A stretch of DNA of 64,000 bases, taken from Bacteroidales bacterium KA00251. GTDB taxonomy: Bacteria; Bacteroidota; Bacteroidia; Bacteroidales; Porphyromonadaceae. The stretch is taken from contig KQ959264.1 in NCBI GenBank assembly GCA_001552775.1, positions 24,768 through 88,767 on the forward strand, written 5' to 3'. The notes under the pieces are model-generated. The model had not been told where the DNA came from and did not search any database. It saw only the letters and a program-made list of their open reading frames with translations. This document shows, in pieces, positions 47,570-57,339 of the stretch. The position numbers were made by a program, and so were the translations under genes. Numbering within the stretch: position 1 is the stretch's first letter; each line of letters opens with the position of its first letter.

Positions 47570-49771
47570 CTAGTCTAGGGAACACAGGGGAGCTCGAAGC
47601 TTGGAAACGACTCTTGCCTTTTTATAGGCATCCCCAAGAGATAGGAGGGCTATAGGCTCGTAATCACTTCCTCGCCATACGATCTCTAGCACTTCTTCTG
47701 GAGTTCCTTCTCTCTGCGAGATGAGAGGAAGAAGAAGATGCATTTCATTATTTTCGCAATCGTATGAAGAATAAGCAAGGCGAATCTGTCTTTTCAAGCG
47801 TTGCCAGCTCTTTTGTAACTTAACAGAAAAAGCATCTAGATTCTCTTCTACACCTAAGCTCTTCCAGTTTATTTCACGAAGGGGATACTGCGGATTAGCA
47901 ATATAAGTTTCTAGTGGAATTCTATTTTTAAAGTTGTAATACTGAGCCCAATCTAGCAACGAAGGATCAGACTCGTCTACACAAGCTATGTCGGCAAAGA
48001 AAAGACGAGTTCCTCCTGCAGGGAGACTCTGTACGCTTACTTCTCCTACAAGGATCTTTCCATCTCTTGCATAAAGTCCTGTGTTAAACTGGTATCTATT
48101 CGTCTCAACTTCTCGAAGTATGCCTTGCACAGCACAACGAACTAAGGTACTAGTAAGGTAGTACTGCAAAATAGCGTAGGGTTTGTCTAGCAATGCCCAA
48201 TTTTCCTCTTCAGCGAGGCTAGCCACTTTTTCTAAAAGAGCATCTCCATCAAACTGTACTTTAAGGCAAAACCCTGGTTCTAATAGATAGCTTGTAAGTG
48301 GATTGGACCTCTGTTTTTCACGCTGTTGGCTAGGTTCTTCTATTGGAGCAGAGATAGGGTGCTCTACCTTTTCCTCTTCTTTTGGTAGTGTTTCAACTAC
48401 ATTTTTCTTCAGTTTGATGGATAGTTTTGCAGGGATGTCATCAATATACTTATAGATCCAATTACCTTCCCGTGTACGATCTTTAATAAAAGCTCCTAAG
48501 GAGTCGTATCCTAGTCGCTCAACTCTCACCTTAACATTAGGGATATACTGACCTATCATAGCGAGAAGTACCCATGTCTCTCCCGCCTTCTCGACCTGCT
48601 CGCGTATTTCGTTGATGAGATACTCCTCTGTATAATACTCTTCGGGGTGCTCCTCTTCTGGAGGTGGACCTGGATTGTCCAGCCAATGTATCTGAAAGTC
48701 AGGAGGAGTCGCATCCGTGTACCGACAAGCCCACTTTTCTATTTCAGCGTTGGCTTGGATAAACTTTGACAAGCTGGGGTATCCTAATTGCTGAACTCTC
48801 TTTTTCACTCCAGAAATGCGTGAAGCTACTGCAGTAAGAGACACCCACTCCGTATCAACTGCTAGTTGAGAATATGCAGCATTGATTTGGTCAATCAAAG
48901 TTTTTTCTGCTCTTTCATCTCTTTCAGTTGACTTTGCAAGCGAAGTTTTTCCCATTGAAGCACCATTTTTTTCTCCTCCATCCTTCAATCCATCGTAACG
49001 CAAGGAGTCAAAAGTACTATCCATCGCGAGATCTTCTAACGAAGCAAAGCCATACTTTTGGTAAACCTTACTTGCTACACCTCTATTGAAAAATTGTACT
49101 AATCTCTCTTTGGTTGGCTTATTGGACTGCCGTCCAAAGTACTTCTTAAGAGAAATGAAAGTCTTATCAAGAAAAGTATCTCGGGCATTGAAAACAGGCC
49201 TTAGCATGAGCGTATAGTTTTCTTGAGTTTCTGCCGTCCACTGCTTAGCAAAACGTTTATCTGTAAGGAAGACCTCAAAAGAAGGATATCCCATGTGGGA
49301 GTAACTGATTGGGAGTTCAGTCTCTTCAAGGGCTTTAATTAATTCTTCAGATGAAACAGCATTGTGCTCCTTTTGGAAATACAACGACCTAATAGCCTGC
49401 TCTACTTCCTCAATATATTGTACAATCTCTAATCCGTGACTATATCTCACAAGAAAGGGAGAATTGTTTTGTTTATCGGCACGCCACAGCTTCTTGTATT
49501 TGGGATCAGCTAAGAAACTCTCAAGGGTATCATAGCCTAAATCTTTATAGTATTCAGAAACGTGTAGTTCATTGAGTATTGCAACAAGCATTTTTAGGGA
49601 TAGCCAAGCTTTTGGCGGAGTATTCTCTTTTATCGTTGCTCGCATAAATGCCACATACTCACCTTCTGTTTGAAATGTTATTTCTTGGAGTGCAGGTGTT
49701 TTTTCTATTTTTTCCTCAATAACATCAGAAGTATTCTCGTTAGAGAGTTCTCTATAATTGTCGTCGTTCAT
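47570..49771 (-). CDS. multi-repeat OST-HTH/LOTUS-like protein with C-terminal DUF3825
   Basis: The 733-residue product has five repeats spaced 80-90 residues, each with a core like LGYDTLESFL, at about residues 79, 160, 240, 329 and 420. The clearest repeat is WVSLTAVASRISGVKKRVQQ followed by LGYPSLSKFI. This matches OST-HTH/LOTUS domains (wVsL..vas.ik...GY.sL..fi), which are RNA-binding in other systems. The C-terminal 225 residues (about 505-730) resemble DUF3825: QFNTGLYARDGKILVGE and HLLLPLISQREGTPEEVL. No NYN nuclease or catalytic motif is visible. The DUF3825 gene upstream ends 18 bases away. Confidence 0.72.
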   Translation of the reverse strand: MNDDNYRELSNENTSDVIEEKIEKTPALQEITFQTEGEYVAFMRATIKENTPPKAWLSLKMLVAILNELHVSEYYKDLGYDTLESFLADPKYKKLWRADKQNNSPFLVRYSHGLEIVQYIEEVEQAIRSLYFQKEHNAVSSEELIKALEETELPISYSHMGYPSFEVFLTDKRFAKQWTAETQENYTLMLRPVFNARDTFLDKTFISLKKYFGRQSNKPTKERLVQFFNRGVASKVYQKYGFASLEDLAMDSTFDSLRYDGLKDGGEKNGASMGKTSLAKSTERDERAEKTLIDQINAAYSQLAVDTEWVSLTAVASRISGVKKRVQQLGYPSLSKFIQANAEIEKWACRYTDATPPDFQIHWLDNPGPPPEEEHPEEYYTEEYLINEIREQVEKAGETWVLLAMIGQYIPNVKVRVERLGYDSLGAFIKDRTREGNWIYKYIDDIPAKLSIKLKKNVVETLPKEEEKVEHPISAPIEEPSQQREKQRSNPLTSYLLEPGFCLKVQFDGDALLEKVASLAEEENWALLDKPYAILQYYLTSTLVRCAVQGILREVETNRYQFNTGLYARDGKILVGEVSVQSLPAGGTRLFFADIACVDESDPSLLDWAQYYNFKNRIPLETYIANPQYPLREINWKSLGVEENLDAFSVKLQKSWQRLKRQIRLAYSSYDCENNEMHLLLPLISQREGTPEEVLEIVWRGSDYEPIALLSLGDAYKKARVVSKLRAPLCSLD

Positions 49772-49789
49772 AGCTTCTAATAAATATTT

Positions 49790-51349
49790 CTAAGAGTTTT
49801 GTGGAGTACTAAAAGGAGTACAACTATGCAACCAACTATCTGGCAACGAAGCAAGTGTACGGATAGCAAGAGTTGCCTTAGATAGTGAACTAAGGGCAAA
49901 GCAACGGTAAGAATTTCCAGCTCTTTGTATTTCAAGCATGGCATCAGGCACCTCTCTGCTTTTATCAAATGTAAGAGGGAGCACAAGAAAAATCTTATTG
50001 CGACGAGAGTCAATAGCAGGCAATGCCATACGAGGATCACGTCGCAAGTGATCTAACGATTCATTTATTGTCTGCTTAACTAAGTTTATAAGCCTGTCCG
50101 CTATTTCCTTATCCTTCATCACCTCCTTAGAGAGACTTTGCATTTTCTCTATTTTTTTCTTTCCTTTCACGGAAGCAAGTTCTTCCTTGTATCCTTTTAG
50201 AGAAGGGATCTGACTTAGCCACTCTTCTGGAAGGTAAAAAAGGTTATTCATCAAAAAGAGTTCACCATTCAATGATTCTACTTTCGCTGTTGGATCAAAA
50301 AACAACTGTCCTAGTTCTACGTCATTTCCTAGGAGAGGAGAGTTGCATACAGGAAGAGAGGGGAAGCGACGAAGAAGGTCTTCGTAAACATCGCCACTGT
50401 TCTCTACGACAAACTGCTCAAATTCAAACGGTCTAGTCTGTCTTCGATTGTCTGTAGGGGTAGAATCTGAACGTCTAAATAAGATATAAATCGAATTCCC
50501 GTGTCGATCATATATACCTGTATGAAAGGTAGCCCCATCACTAGAGAGCATCACTTCTCCACTACGTACACGTAAGCAAAAAACTTGAGTTATGTATACA
50601 GGAAGATTAACCTTGAACTGATCAAAGTCGCCTGATAAGGAAGTCGTAAAAATTCGTTCAGACAAGGTAGGGAGCAACTCTTCGCACTTTTCCAAATAGG
50701 TTTTGTAGGGAGAAAAGGTAGCGAAGTCGGAAAGGTTAGTAGGAAGGCTCCTTTCTGTCTTTTGATTTTGTTTGTTTTCTGTTTCTTTTTTTCGATCGTC
50801 GCATTGCTTAGGTCTCGCTTGTGGCTTGCTTAAAGACTTATTACTAGGCTCGCTTGATCGGGTATTTCCTTCAGTTTTTTTCCTCGTGCTATACCTTTCT
50901 TTTGAGGATTGTTTATCTCTCAGGCCTCTCTGATGATTGATCTCTCCCGCTTTATTATGTAAGTTAGCATCGGGAGAAGGCGATGAAACCTTCTTGTGAG
51001 GTATTTTCTTTTCTATTGACCCACAAAGACCACGAAAGAAGGTAAGTACTTTAGTTATAAGTTGCTTGAGAAAAGAAGATTCATTCTTATTCTTCTTTTT
51101 TCTGTTTCTAGCACTCTTTGCCGTGCTCGTTTTAATCCTGACCCAAAAGCTAGTACCTTCTTCTTTCCACTCAAAACTTTGATTATGACGCTTAATAAAG
51201 GACTTTAATTGTTCAAGATTCTTTTCATTATAATTTCCAGAAAAGACTTCTCGCATAAATTGCTCATCCTCTATTGAAGCCCAATTCAAACGGTTCCTGT
51301 GGTTTTCAATTGCACTAGCTATTCGTTCATTAAAAAGTTTATAACTCAT
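49790..51349 (-). CDS. DUF3825-domain protein
   Basis: I take the ATG at 51349, giving 519 residues; an in-frame upstream ATG at 51397 adds a hydrophobic stretch that I do not trust. The first 70 residues may be one degenerate OST-HTH (SFEWKEEGTSFWVRIK). A basic, low-complexity linker follows (residues 75-200, rich in Lys, Arg, Ser), then a DUF3825 domain with TFHTGIYDRHGNSIYILFRR and KIFLVLPLTFDKSREVPDAM. It shares that domain with the next gene. The basic linker would suit nucleic acid binding. No enzyme motif seen. Confidence 0.7.
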   Translation of the reverse strand: MSYKLFNERIASAIENHRNRLNWASIEDEQFMREVFSGNYNEKNLEQLKSFIKRHNQSFEWKEEGTSFWVRIKTSTAKSARNRKKKNKNESSFLKQLITKVLTFFRGLCGSIEKKIPHKKVSSPSPDANLHNKAGEINHQRGLRDKQSSKERYSTRKKTEGNTRSSEPSNKSLSKPQARPKQCDDRKKETENKQNQKTERSLPTNLSDFATFSPYKTYLEKCEELLPTLSERIFTTSLSGDFDQFKVNLPVYITQVFCLRVRSGEVMLSSDGATFHTGIYDRHGNSIYILFRRSDSTPTDNRRQTRPFEFEQFVVENSGDVYEDLLRRFPSLPVCNSPLLGNDVELGQLFFDPTAKVESLNGELFLMNNLFYLPEEWLSQIPSLKGYKEELASVKGKKKIEKMQSLSKEVMKDKEIADRLINLVKQTINESLDHLRRDPRMALPAIDSRRNKIFLVLPLTFDKSREVPDAMLEIQRAGNSYRCFALSSLSKATLAIRTLASLPDSWLHSCTPFSTPQNS

Positions 51350-51585
51350 AAACAAACTAACAATTGCTAATGTGGATATTGGAAACGCACTTTCCAAAAC
51401 AAGAGTAGCCCCTTAAACAGATACTTAAGTATTTCTTAGAGACCTCTTGTCTACATGCAAAGATACTATTTTCCTAACAGATCGTGTATCATGCCGTTTG
51501 ATCTCATCTCTGCTATCCTTTAATAGGGTATTCCAGACTCTAGAAGAAAAAGCCATTAAATTTGTGACGAGCAGACGAATTATGA

Positions 51586-52242
51586 CTAGATGTAATGTGT
51601 AGGGTCATCCACTCCCGCTTCTTGAAAAGCTTCACGACGCTCGCGACATGTGCCACACTCTCCACAATGTTTCTCGCCCCCTTCGTAGCAACTATAAGTA
51701 TTGGAGTAATCAACATGGAGCTTCTCACCACGCCTTACGATATCACTCTTCGACAGCATAGTATAAGGGGCTACCACCTCTACTCCATTGCATGTACCAC
51801 TACGTATACATGCCGTTATAGCTTCTATAAACTCAGGACGGCAATCGGGATAGATAAAATGATCCCCTCCATGATTAGCAATATAAAGCTTTGATAGCCC
51901 CCTACTCTCTGCCAATCCTGCAACGATCGACAGCATAATACCATTACGGAAAGGCACTACGGTAGAAGACATATTTTTCTCGTCATAACTACCTTTTTCA
52001 ATCTCACCTCCACCTTTCAAAAGACTGCTTTTAAAGTATCGAGCCATAAAGTCCAAGGGAATCACCAAGTGCTCCACACCTAAACTTTTGCATTGCAATT
52101 GAGCACAAGCTATCTCTCTTACGTTGTGTTTACTTCCATAATCAAAGCTAACAGCCAAAGCAATCTCAGTAGCATACTCCCAGAGGAGCGTAGTACTATC
52201 TACACCCCCTGAGAGTAGTATAATGCCGTTTTTTTCAGACAT
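51586..52242 (-). CDS. queC: 7-cyano-7-deazaguanine synthase QueC
   Basis: Makes preQ0 from CDG with ammonia and ATP, on the way to queuosine in tRNA or deazaguanine DNA modification. The 218-residue product has the PP-loop LLSGGVDSTTLLWEY and the zinc-binding Cys cluster CYEGGEKHCGECGTCRERRE near the C terminus. Other queuosine genes are not in the window. proS begins 22 bases upstream on the same strand, so both probably share one message. Confidence 0.96.
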   Translation of the reverse strand: MSEKNGIILLSGGVDSTTLLWEYATEIALAVSFDYGSKHNVREIACAQLQCKSLGVEHLVIPLDFMARYFKSSLLKGGGEIEKGSYDEKNMSSTVVPFRNGIMLSIVAGLAESRGLSKLYIANHGGDHFIYPDCRPEFIEAITACIRSGTCNGVEVVAPYTMLSKSDIVRRGEKLHVDYSNTYSCYEGGEKHCGECGTCRERREAFQEAGVDDPTHYI

Positions 52243-52263
52243 AAAAAAGTCTCCGCATCTAGA

Positions 52264-53745
52264 TTAATAGGAGCGTGCAAAGATAACTTGTTGCTTAGAA
52301 GGCTTTCCTGTAACCATACACTTTCCAGGCACAGGATTTTCCACGAAGGGGATACAACGAATAGTGGCCTTCGTTTCGTCTTTGACAAGAGCTTCTGTCT
52401 CGGGCGTACCATCCCAGTGTGCCAAGAGAAATCCTCCCTTTTCAATCTCCACTTTAAACTCTTCGTAGCTAGTTACCTCGCGGATATTTTTGTCTCTATA
52501 AGACTTTGCCTTTTCGTATATATTCTTTTGCATCTCTGGCAATAGACTCTCTATATGCTGAGCTATTCCTTCAAAGGGGAGACTTTCTTTTTCAAGAGTA
52601 TCTCGGCGCATCAATTCGACTGTACCTGCCTCAAGGTCTCTCATACCAAGAGCAAGTCTTATTGGTACACCACGCAACTCATATTCTGCAAACTTCCACC
52701 CTGGCTTCTTTGAGTCATTATCATCAAACTTTGCAGTGATTCCATTGGCACGAAGTTCCTTCAACAGAGGCTCTATTTTTTCACGGATTGTGGATAGCTG
52801 CTCATCATTTTTGTATATTGGCACTATCACGACATGAAGAGGAGCTATAGCGGGCGGAAGTACCAATCCATGGTCATCGCTATGAGTCATAATCAAGGCT
52901 CCCATTAGGCGTGTAGAGACTCCCCATGAAGTAGCCCAAACATACTTTCTTTCACCATCTTTGTCAAGGAAAGTCACATCAAAAGCCTTCGCAAAATTTT
53001 GCCCAAGGAAGTGTGAAGTCCCAGCTTGGAGTGCTTTTCCGTCTTGCATCATAGCCTCTATACAAAAGGTTTCTATTGCTCCAGCAAAGCGCTCTGTCTC
53101 GGTTTTAACTCCTTTAATTACGGGTACAGCTAGTACATTTTCAGCAAAATCTGCATAGACATCAAGCATTCTCCTAGCTTCTTCCCATGCTTCTTTTTCT
53201 GTAGCGTGAGCCGTATGTCCCTCCTGCCATAGAAACTCTGCAGTACGGAGGAATAGGCGAGTACGCATTTCCCAACGAACGACATTTGCCCACTGGTTAC
53301 AAAGAAGAGGGAGATCTCTCCAACTCTGGATCCAATTCTTATAAGTAGCCCATATTATCGTTTCACTTGTGGGGCGGACAATAAGTTCTTCTTCTAGTTT
53401 GGCATCAGGGTCTACGATTACCCCTCCACCTTCAGGGTCATTTTTCAGCCTATAGTGGGTAACGATTGCACACTCTTTTGCAAAACCCTCTACATGGTCA
53501 GCTTCACGGCTCAAGTAGCTTTTGGGGATAAATAGGGGGAAGTAGGCATTTTCGTGACCTGTTTCCTTGAAGCGGTTATCTAGCTCACGCTGCATTTTTT
53601 CCCAAATGGCATAGCCATAGGGTTTAATCACCATACATCCCCTTACCGCCGAGTTTTCAGCAAGCCCAGCATTATTTACAATATCAAGATACCACTGCGA
53701 GTAGTTTTCATCGCGTGGAGTTAGTGCATTCTTTTCTCTTGCCAT
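52264..53745 (-). CDS. proS: prolyl-tRNA synthetase, eukaryote/archaeal-like type
   Basis: Class II aminoacyl-tRNA synthetase for proline. The 493-residue product is the shorter type without the editing insertion. Motif 2 lies around [20 protein letters not shown], and motif 3 features [20 protein letters not shown]. The C-terminal anticodon-binding domain ([20 protein letters not shown]) and a zinc-binding-like tail complete it. This form is usual in Bacteroidota. A TACCTTTG -7 box lies 24 bases before the start. Confidence 0.96.
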   Translation of the reverse strand: MAREKNALTPRDENYSQWYLDIVNNAGLAENSAVRGCMVIKPYGYAIWEKMQRELDNRFKETGHENAYFPLFIPKSYLSREADHVEGFAKECAIVTHYRLKNDPEGGGVIVDPDAKLEEELIVRPTSETIIWATYKNWIQSWRDLPLLCNQWANVVRWEMRTRLFLRTAEFLWQEGHTAHATEKEAWEEARRMLDVYADFAENVLAVPVIKGVKTETERFAGAIETFCIEAMMQDGKALQAGTSHFLGQNFAKAFDVTFLDKDGERKYVWATSWGVSTRLMGALIMTHSDDHGLVLPPAIAPLHVVIVPIYKNDEQLSTIREKIEPLLKELRANGITAKFDDNDSKKPGWKFAEYELRGVPIRLALGMRDLEAGTVELMRRDTLEKESLPFEGIAQHIESLLPEMQKNIYEKAKSYRDKNIREVTSYEEFKVEIEKGGFLLAHWDGTPETEALVKDETKATIRCIPFVENPVPGKCMVTGKPSKQQVIFARSY

Positions 53746-53768
53746 AGTGTCTTATGCTTTAATGCTCA

Positions 53769-53776
53769 CAAAGGTA
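53769..53776 (-). promoter_or_regulatory. -7 box (TACCTTTG) of proS
   Basis: CAAAGGTA on the plus strand reads TACCTTTG on the minus strand, fitting TAnnTTTG, just upstream of the proS ATG. Confidence 0.5.
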
Positions 53777-53988
53777 GCTCTTTTTTGAGACTTCTAGCTT
53801 TATAAAAATTGAGCATTGAAGAGACTAAGAGAGACACACTCTAGAAGAGACTAATGAGGAAAGGTACAAGAGGCCTAAACTAAGCGATTAGACCTATAAA
53901 CTAGTAACCTAAAACATTAGACAAAGTAGGAATTCAAAGCCCCATATTTCCCATCGAGGGGGAAAGACGCTGTTAGAGGGGAAATGCT

Positions 53989-53996
53989 TACTTTTG
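53989..53996 (+). promoter_or_regulatory. -7 box (TACTTTTG) of dnaN
   Basis: TACTTTTG fits TAnnTTTG and gives a leader of about 85 bases before dnaN. No clear -33 element. Confidence 0.5.
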
Positions 53997-54088
53997 CATA
54001 AGTGGAGTGCAAAACTACAGGGGAGGAAAAAGCTTCCCACCTCAATCAATAAAATAACCTTTAACCCCACTAGCTAGTGCATAATAAT

Positions 54089-55309
54089 ATGATATCATTT
54101 AGTGTCAACTCAGGAGAACTTGCCACCATGCTTCAGAGCATCGCAAGAGTGGTACCCACACAAGATCCCAATCGGCTTCGTACAGAACTATTGTTTGAAA
54201 TTGAGGGGAAACGTCTACGCATCACGGGGAGCAATCCACAATACAAGATATCTGGTGTTGTAGAACTAACGGAAGAGGCTACAGGCAACTGCTGTTTTAC
54301 CATACCACCCAGCGATATTGTAGACTATGTAAAGGATGTCAGCGACCAGGGGCTTCGATTTGATTATGAGCCTGATAACGATCTTGGAAGAGGGCCTCTG
54401 AAAATGTCTTTCCAAGGTGGAGAAATACGATTTACAGCAACAGATGGGGAAAACTATCCCGCCTTTGAAAAAGAAGAAAATAGCGAAACTAAACAGTTTA
54501 CCCTACAATGCAACCTCATAAGCGAAGCACTTGATGCTGTCTTACCAAGTGCCTCACAAGACTCTTCTCGCAGAGCCCTCTCTGGAGTCTGCTTTCGCTT
54601 CTTTCCTCAAAGTCTTGACATTGTAACCACCGACTCTGTAATCCTCTCCAGATATACTATATCGGGTAGTTTCCTCTCGGGATCTGAAGATGGAGACAAG
54701 AAGAGTTTTATCCTCCCTCCCAATTGTGCAAGTTTTCTCAAAGGCTATCTACCTCGATACAACGAAGAAGATCTAGAAATATCTTTTACTGAAAAAAGTA
54801 TCCTGTTTAAAGTACGAGAGGTAGAAATAGAGTCGCTCTTAATTGATGCCAACTACCCCAACTATGTATCCATCATCCCTACGGAATGCGAATACAGTCT
54901 TACCATGAAAACCTTCAATCTCCGCTCAGTCATTAAGAGAATGGTAAAATTCATCCCCGATGATGGTATCATCTCACTTAAGGCAAACGGAAATGAACTC
55001 CTTCTCCAAACTGAAAAGAATGAAGAAAATAAATTTGCCGAAGAAGTCATAAAAGGTATAGAAAACCCTAATGGGCTAGCCCTTACGATCTATTTCGACA
55101 AAAAACGTCTTATGACGACAATCGACAACATTAATACCGAAGACATTCTTTTCAAGATTATAGATAATACACGTCCTGTACTTATCGCCCCCGCTATGCC
55201 TTCAAGCCAAGAAGAAGGAGTAGAAAAGAAAGAAAAGAGTGAAGAATCAAAAGCAAAGCGTGGAGATCTACTCAATCTAATTTCCGTTTTTGCTCCCTCA
55301 GCACAATAA
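54089..55309 (+). CDS. dnaN: DNA polymerase III beta clamp
   Basis: Ring clamp that holds the replicase on DNA. From the ATG at 54089 the product is 406 residues, longer than usual (about 370-375). The three clamp subdomains are visible (ATMLQSIARVVPTQDPNRLR; RFTATDGENYPAFEKE; LLIDANYPNYVSIIPTE). After the strand RPVLIAPAMP comes a charged insert (SSQEEGVEKKEKSEESKAKR), and the chain ends GDLLNLISVFAPSAQ instead of the usual LMPM-type end. A GTG at 54077 is an alternative start. An exonuclease gene follows after six bases. Confidence 0.93.
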   Translation: MISFSVNSGELATMLQSIARVVPTQDPNRLRTELLFEIEGKRLRITGSNPQYKISGVVELTEEATGNCCFTIPPSDIVDYVKDVSDQGLRFDYEPDNDLGRGPLKMSFQGGEIRFTATDGENYPAFEKEENSETKQFTLQCNLISEALDAVLPSASQDSSRRALSGVCFRFFPQSLDIVTTDSVILSRYTISGSFLSGSEDGDKKSFILPPNCASFLKGYLPRYNEEDLEISFTEKSILFKVREVEIESLLIDANYPNYVSIIPTECEYSLTMKTFNLRSVIKRMVKFIPDDGIISLKANGNELLLQTEKNEENKFAEEVIKGIENPNGLALTIYFDKKRLMTTIDNINTEDILFKIIDNTRPVLIAPAMPSSQEEGVEKKEKSEESKAKRGDLLNLISVFAPSAQ

Positions 55310-55315
55310 TACTCT

Positions 55316-56074
55316 ATGGAACTAAAACTTGATAAGCCTCTTATTATCTTTGACCTTGAGACCACGGGGCTGGGCTTTAAAGATAAGATTGTGGAGATAT
55401 CCCTGATCAAAGTATATCCCGATGGAAGAGAAGAGAGTTATACCAAACGTGTAAACCCAGGCATACCTATTCCCCCTGAAGCGACAAAGGTGCACGGGAT
55501 CACCGATGAGGATGTGAAAGACTGCCCCACATTCAAAGAGATTGCGCCTGAATTGTACGAGATATTCAAGGATTGTGACCTTGCAGGATACAACTCCAAT
55601 AGATTCGATTTGCCTATGCTCGATGAAGAGTTTGCATCGGCAGGAATAAACTCTGGCTTTAGCAACGTAAAGCATATCGATGTACAAAACATTTTCCATA
55701 AAATGGAAAAGAGAACACTTGAGGCTGCTGTAGAGTTTTATTGTGGAAAAAAACTAGAAAATGCCCATAGCGCTTTTGCAGATACTCAAGCTACATATGC
55801 CGTACTTAAAGCACAGCTTGACCGCTACGCTGGATCCCTCCAAAATGATGTATCCTCACTTGCAGAATTTTCCAAGATCAACAATAATGTAGACCTCGCT
55901 GGAAGAATGGTATATGATGAGGGAGGGGTTGCAATCTTCAACTTTGGTAAGTATAAGGGGCAGCCTGTGCTTGAGGTTCTTAAAAATGACCCCAGCTACT
56001 ACGATTGGATTATCAAAAACGATTTTAGTGTAGATACAAAAAATCACCTTACGAAGATCAAGCTACTTGGGTAG
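55316..56074 (+). CDS. DnaQ-like 3'-5' exonuclease
   Basis: The 252-residue product has the DEDDh exonuclease motifs: IIFDLETTGLG (Exo I), DLAGYNSNRFDLPML (Exo II), and NAHSAFADTQATY (Exo III with His and Asp). It resembles the epsilon proofreading subunit of DNA polymerase III. A C-terminal extension (about 190-252, VAIFNFGKYKGQPVLEVLKN) looks like the extra domain seen in ExoX-like proteins. Its place six bases behind dnaN suggests a replication or proofreading role. Confidence 0.92.
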   Translation: MELKLDKPLIIFDLETTGLGFKDKIVEISLIKVYPDGREESYTKRVNPGIPIPPEATKVHGITDEDVKDCPTFKEIAPELYEIFKDCDLAGYNSNRFDLPMLDEEFASAGINSGFSNVKHIDVQNIFHKMEKRTLEAAVEFYCGKKLENAHSAFADTQATYAVLKAQLDRYAGSLQNDVSSLAEFSKINNNVDLAGRMVYDEGGVAIFNFGKYKGQPVLEVLKNDPSYYDWIIKNDFSVDTKNHLTKIKLLG

Positions 56075-56122
56075 CAAATTACGACTCCACAATTCTCTCA
56101 ACGCTATTTAGTAAAAACGACA

Positions 56123-57334
56123 ATGAGTCTCCAAGGTAAGCATATTGTGCTAGGGATTACGGGCAGTATCGCAGCCTACAAAGCTGCTTCACTTGTCCGA
56201 CTTCTTCAAAAAGAAGGAGCGGAAGTACAAGTCGTAATGACGCCTGCAGCGAAAGAGTTTATCACCCCTCTAACGCTAGCTACCCTTACAAAGAGACCTG
56301 TTGTGAGCGAATTCTTTGACCGAAGAGATGGATCTTGGCATAGCCATGTAGAACTAGGTTTATGGGCTGACTTAATGCTTATTGCTCCCGCCACGGCAGC
56401 TACCCTCGCAAAGATGGCTTATGGGGTAGCAGATAATATGCTTATCACTACCTATCTTTCCATGAAGGCCCCTACTTGGGTAGCTCCTGCAATGGATCTT
56501 GACATGTATTGTCACCCATCTACAGTAGCCTCTCTAGAGAGACTAAAGAGTTTTGGGGTACATATTCTAGAATCTCAAGAGGGATACCTAGCCAGTGGAC
56601 TAGAGGGAAAAGGAAGAATGATGGAGCCAGAAGAGATCGCTCTGTCCGTAAAAAAACACTTCTCCACAAGAGAGAGACAACCATTAAATGGCAGAACTGT
56701 GATGATCACTGCTGGTCCCACTTATGAAGCTATAGATTCCGTCCGATTTATAGGCAATCACTCGAGTGGAAAAATGGGAATTGCCTTAGCCGAAGAAGCT
56801 TATAGCCTAGGAGCCACTGTTCACCTTGTGCTCGGTCCTACGCAACTTGCTCCACCATTAAGTATCCACACACATCGTGTCACTTCTGCAAGGGAGATGC
56901 TTCTCGCATCAGAAGCCATATTTTCCTCAGCAGATATAGCTATTTTTGCGGCAGCGGTAGCCGACTATCACCCCGAAAATACTATCTCTGGGAAAATAAA
57001 ACGTGAAAAAAAAGAGCAACTCGTGCTACACTTGGTAAAAAACCCCGACATAGCCGCCACTCTTGCACAGCAAAGAAAAAGGAATCAACTTCTTGTAGGC
57101 TTTGCACTTGAGACCTCTCCTGATCATGAAGAAGCTATACGCAAGATGAAAAACAAGGGTATGGATATGATGATCCTCAACTCTCTCTCCGATACTGGAG
57201 CAGGATTCTCCACCGATACCAATAAGGTGACACTTCTTTCGCCAAACAAACCGCCTCTCTTGCTACCACTTGAGACAAAAAAAGAGGTTGCTAGAGATAT
57301 ATTTAAAAGGATATTAATGGAGATTGCACCATAG
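56123..57334 (+). CDS. coaBC: bifunctional CoaBC (phosphopantothenoylcysteine synthetase/decarboxylase)
   Basis: Second and third steps of CoA synthesis. The 403-residue product has the flavin decarboxylase part (VLGITGSIAAYKAASLVRLL; SWHSHVELGLWADLMLIAPA), with the APAM motif reading APAMDLDMYCHP instead of PAMN. The synthetase part begins at GRTVMITAGPTYEAIDSVRF and includes FAAAVADYHP and the terminal KKEVARDIFKRI. The active-site Cys region AGEGYLA-like SQEGYLASGLEGKG is present. Confidence 0.95.
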   Translation: MSLQGKHIVLGITGSIAAYKAASLVRLLQKEGAEVQVVMTPAAKEFITPLTLATLTKRPVVSEFFDRRDGSWHSHVELGLWADLMLIAPATAATLAKMAYGVADNMLITTYLSMKAPTWVAPAMDLDMYCHPSTVASLERLKSFGVHILESQEGYLASGLEGKGRMMEPEEIALSVKKHFSTRERQPLNGRTVMITAGPTYEAIDSVRFIGNHSSGKMGIALAEEAYSLGATVHLVLGPTQLAPPLSIHTHRVTSAREMLLASEAIFSSADIAIFAAAVADYHPENTISGKIKREKKEQLVLHLVKNPDIAATLAQQRKRNQLLVGFALETSPDHEEAIRKMKNKGMDMMILNSLSDTGAGFSTDTNKVTLLSPNKPPLLLPLETKKEVARDIFKRILMEIAP

Positions 57335-57339
57335 ACCTC

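Larger units (their letters stand above)
53746..54088. other. divergent proS-dnaN intergenic region
   Basis: Carries the -7 boxes of both genes (listed separately). The rest shows no coding signal or RNA motif. I looked for DnaA boxes and saw no clear cluster. Confidence 0.45.
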
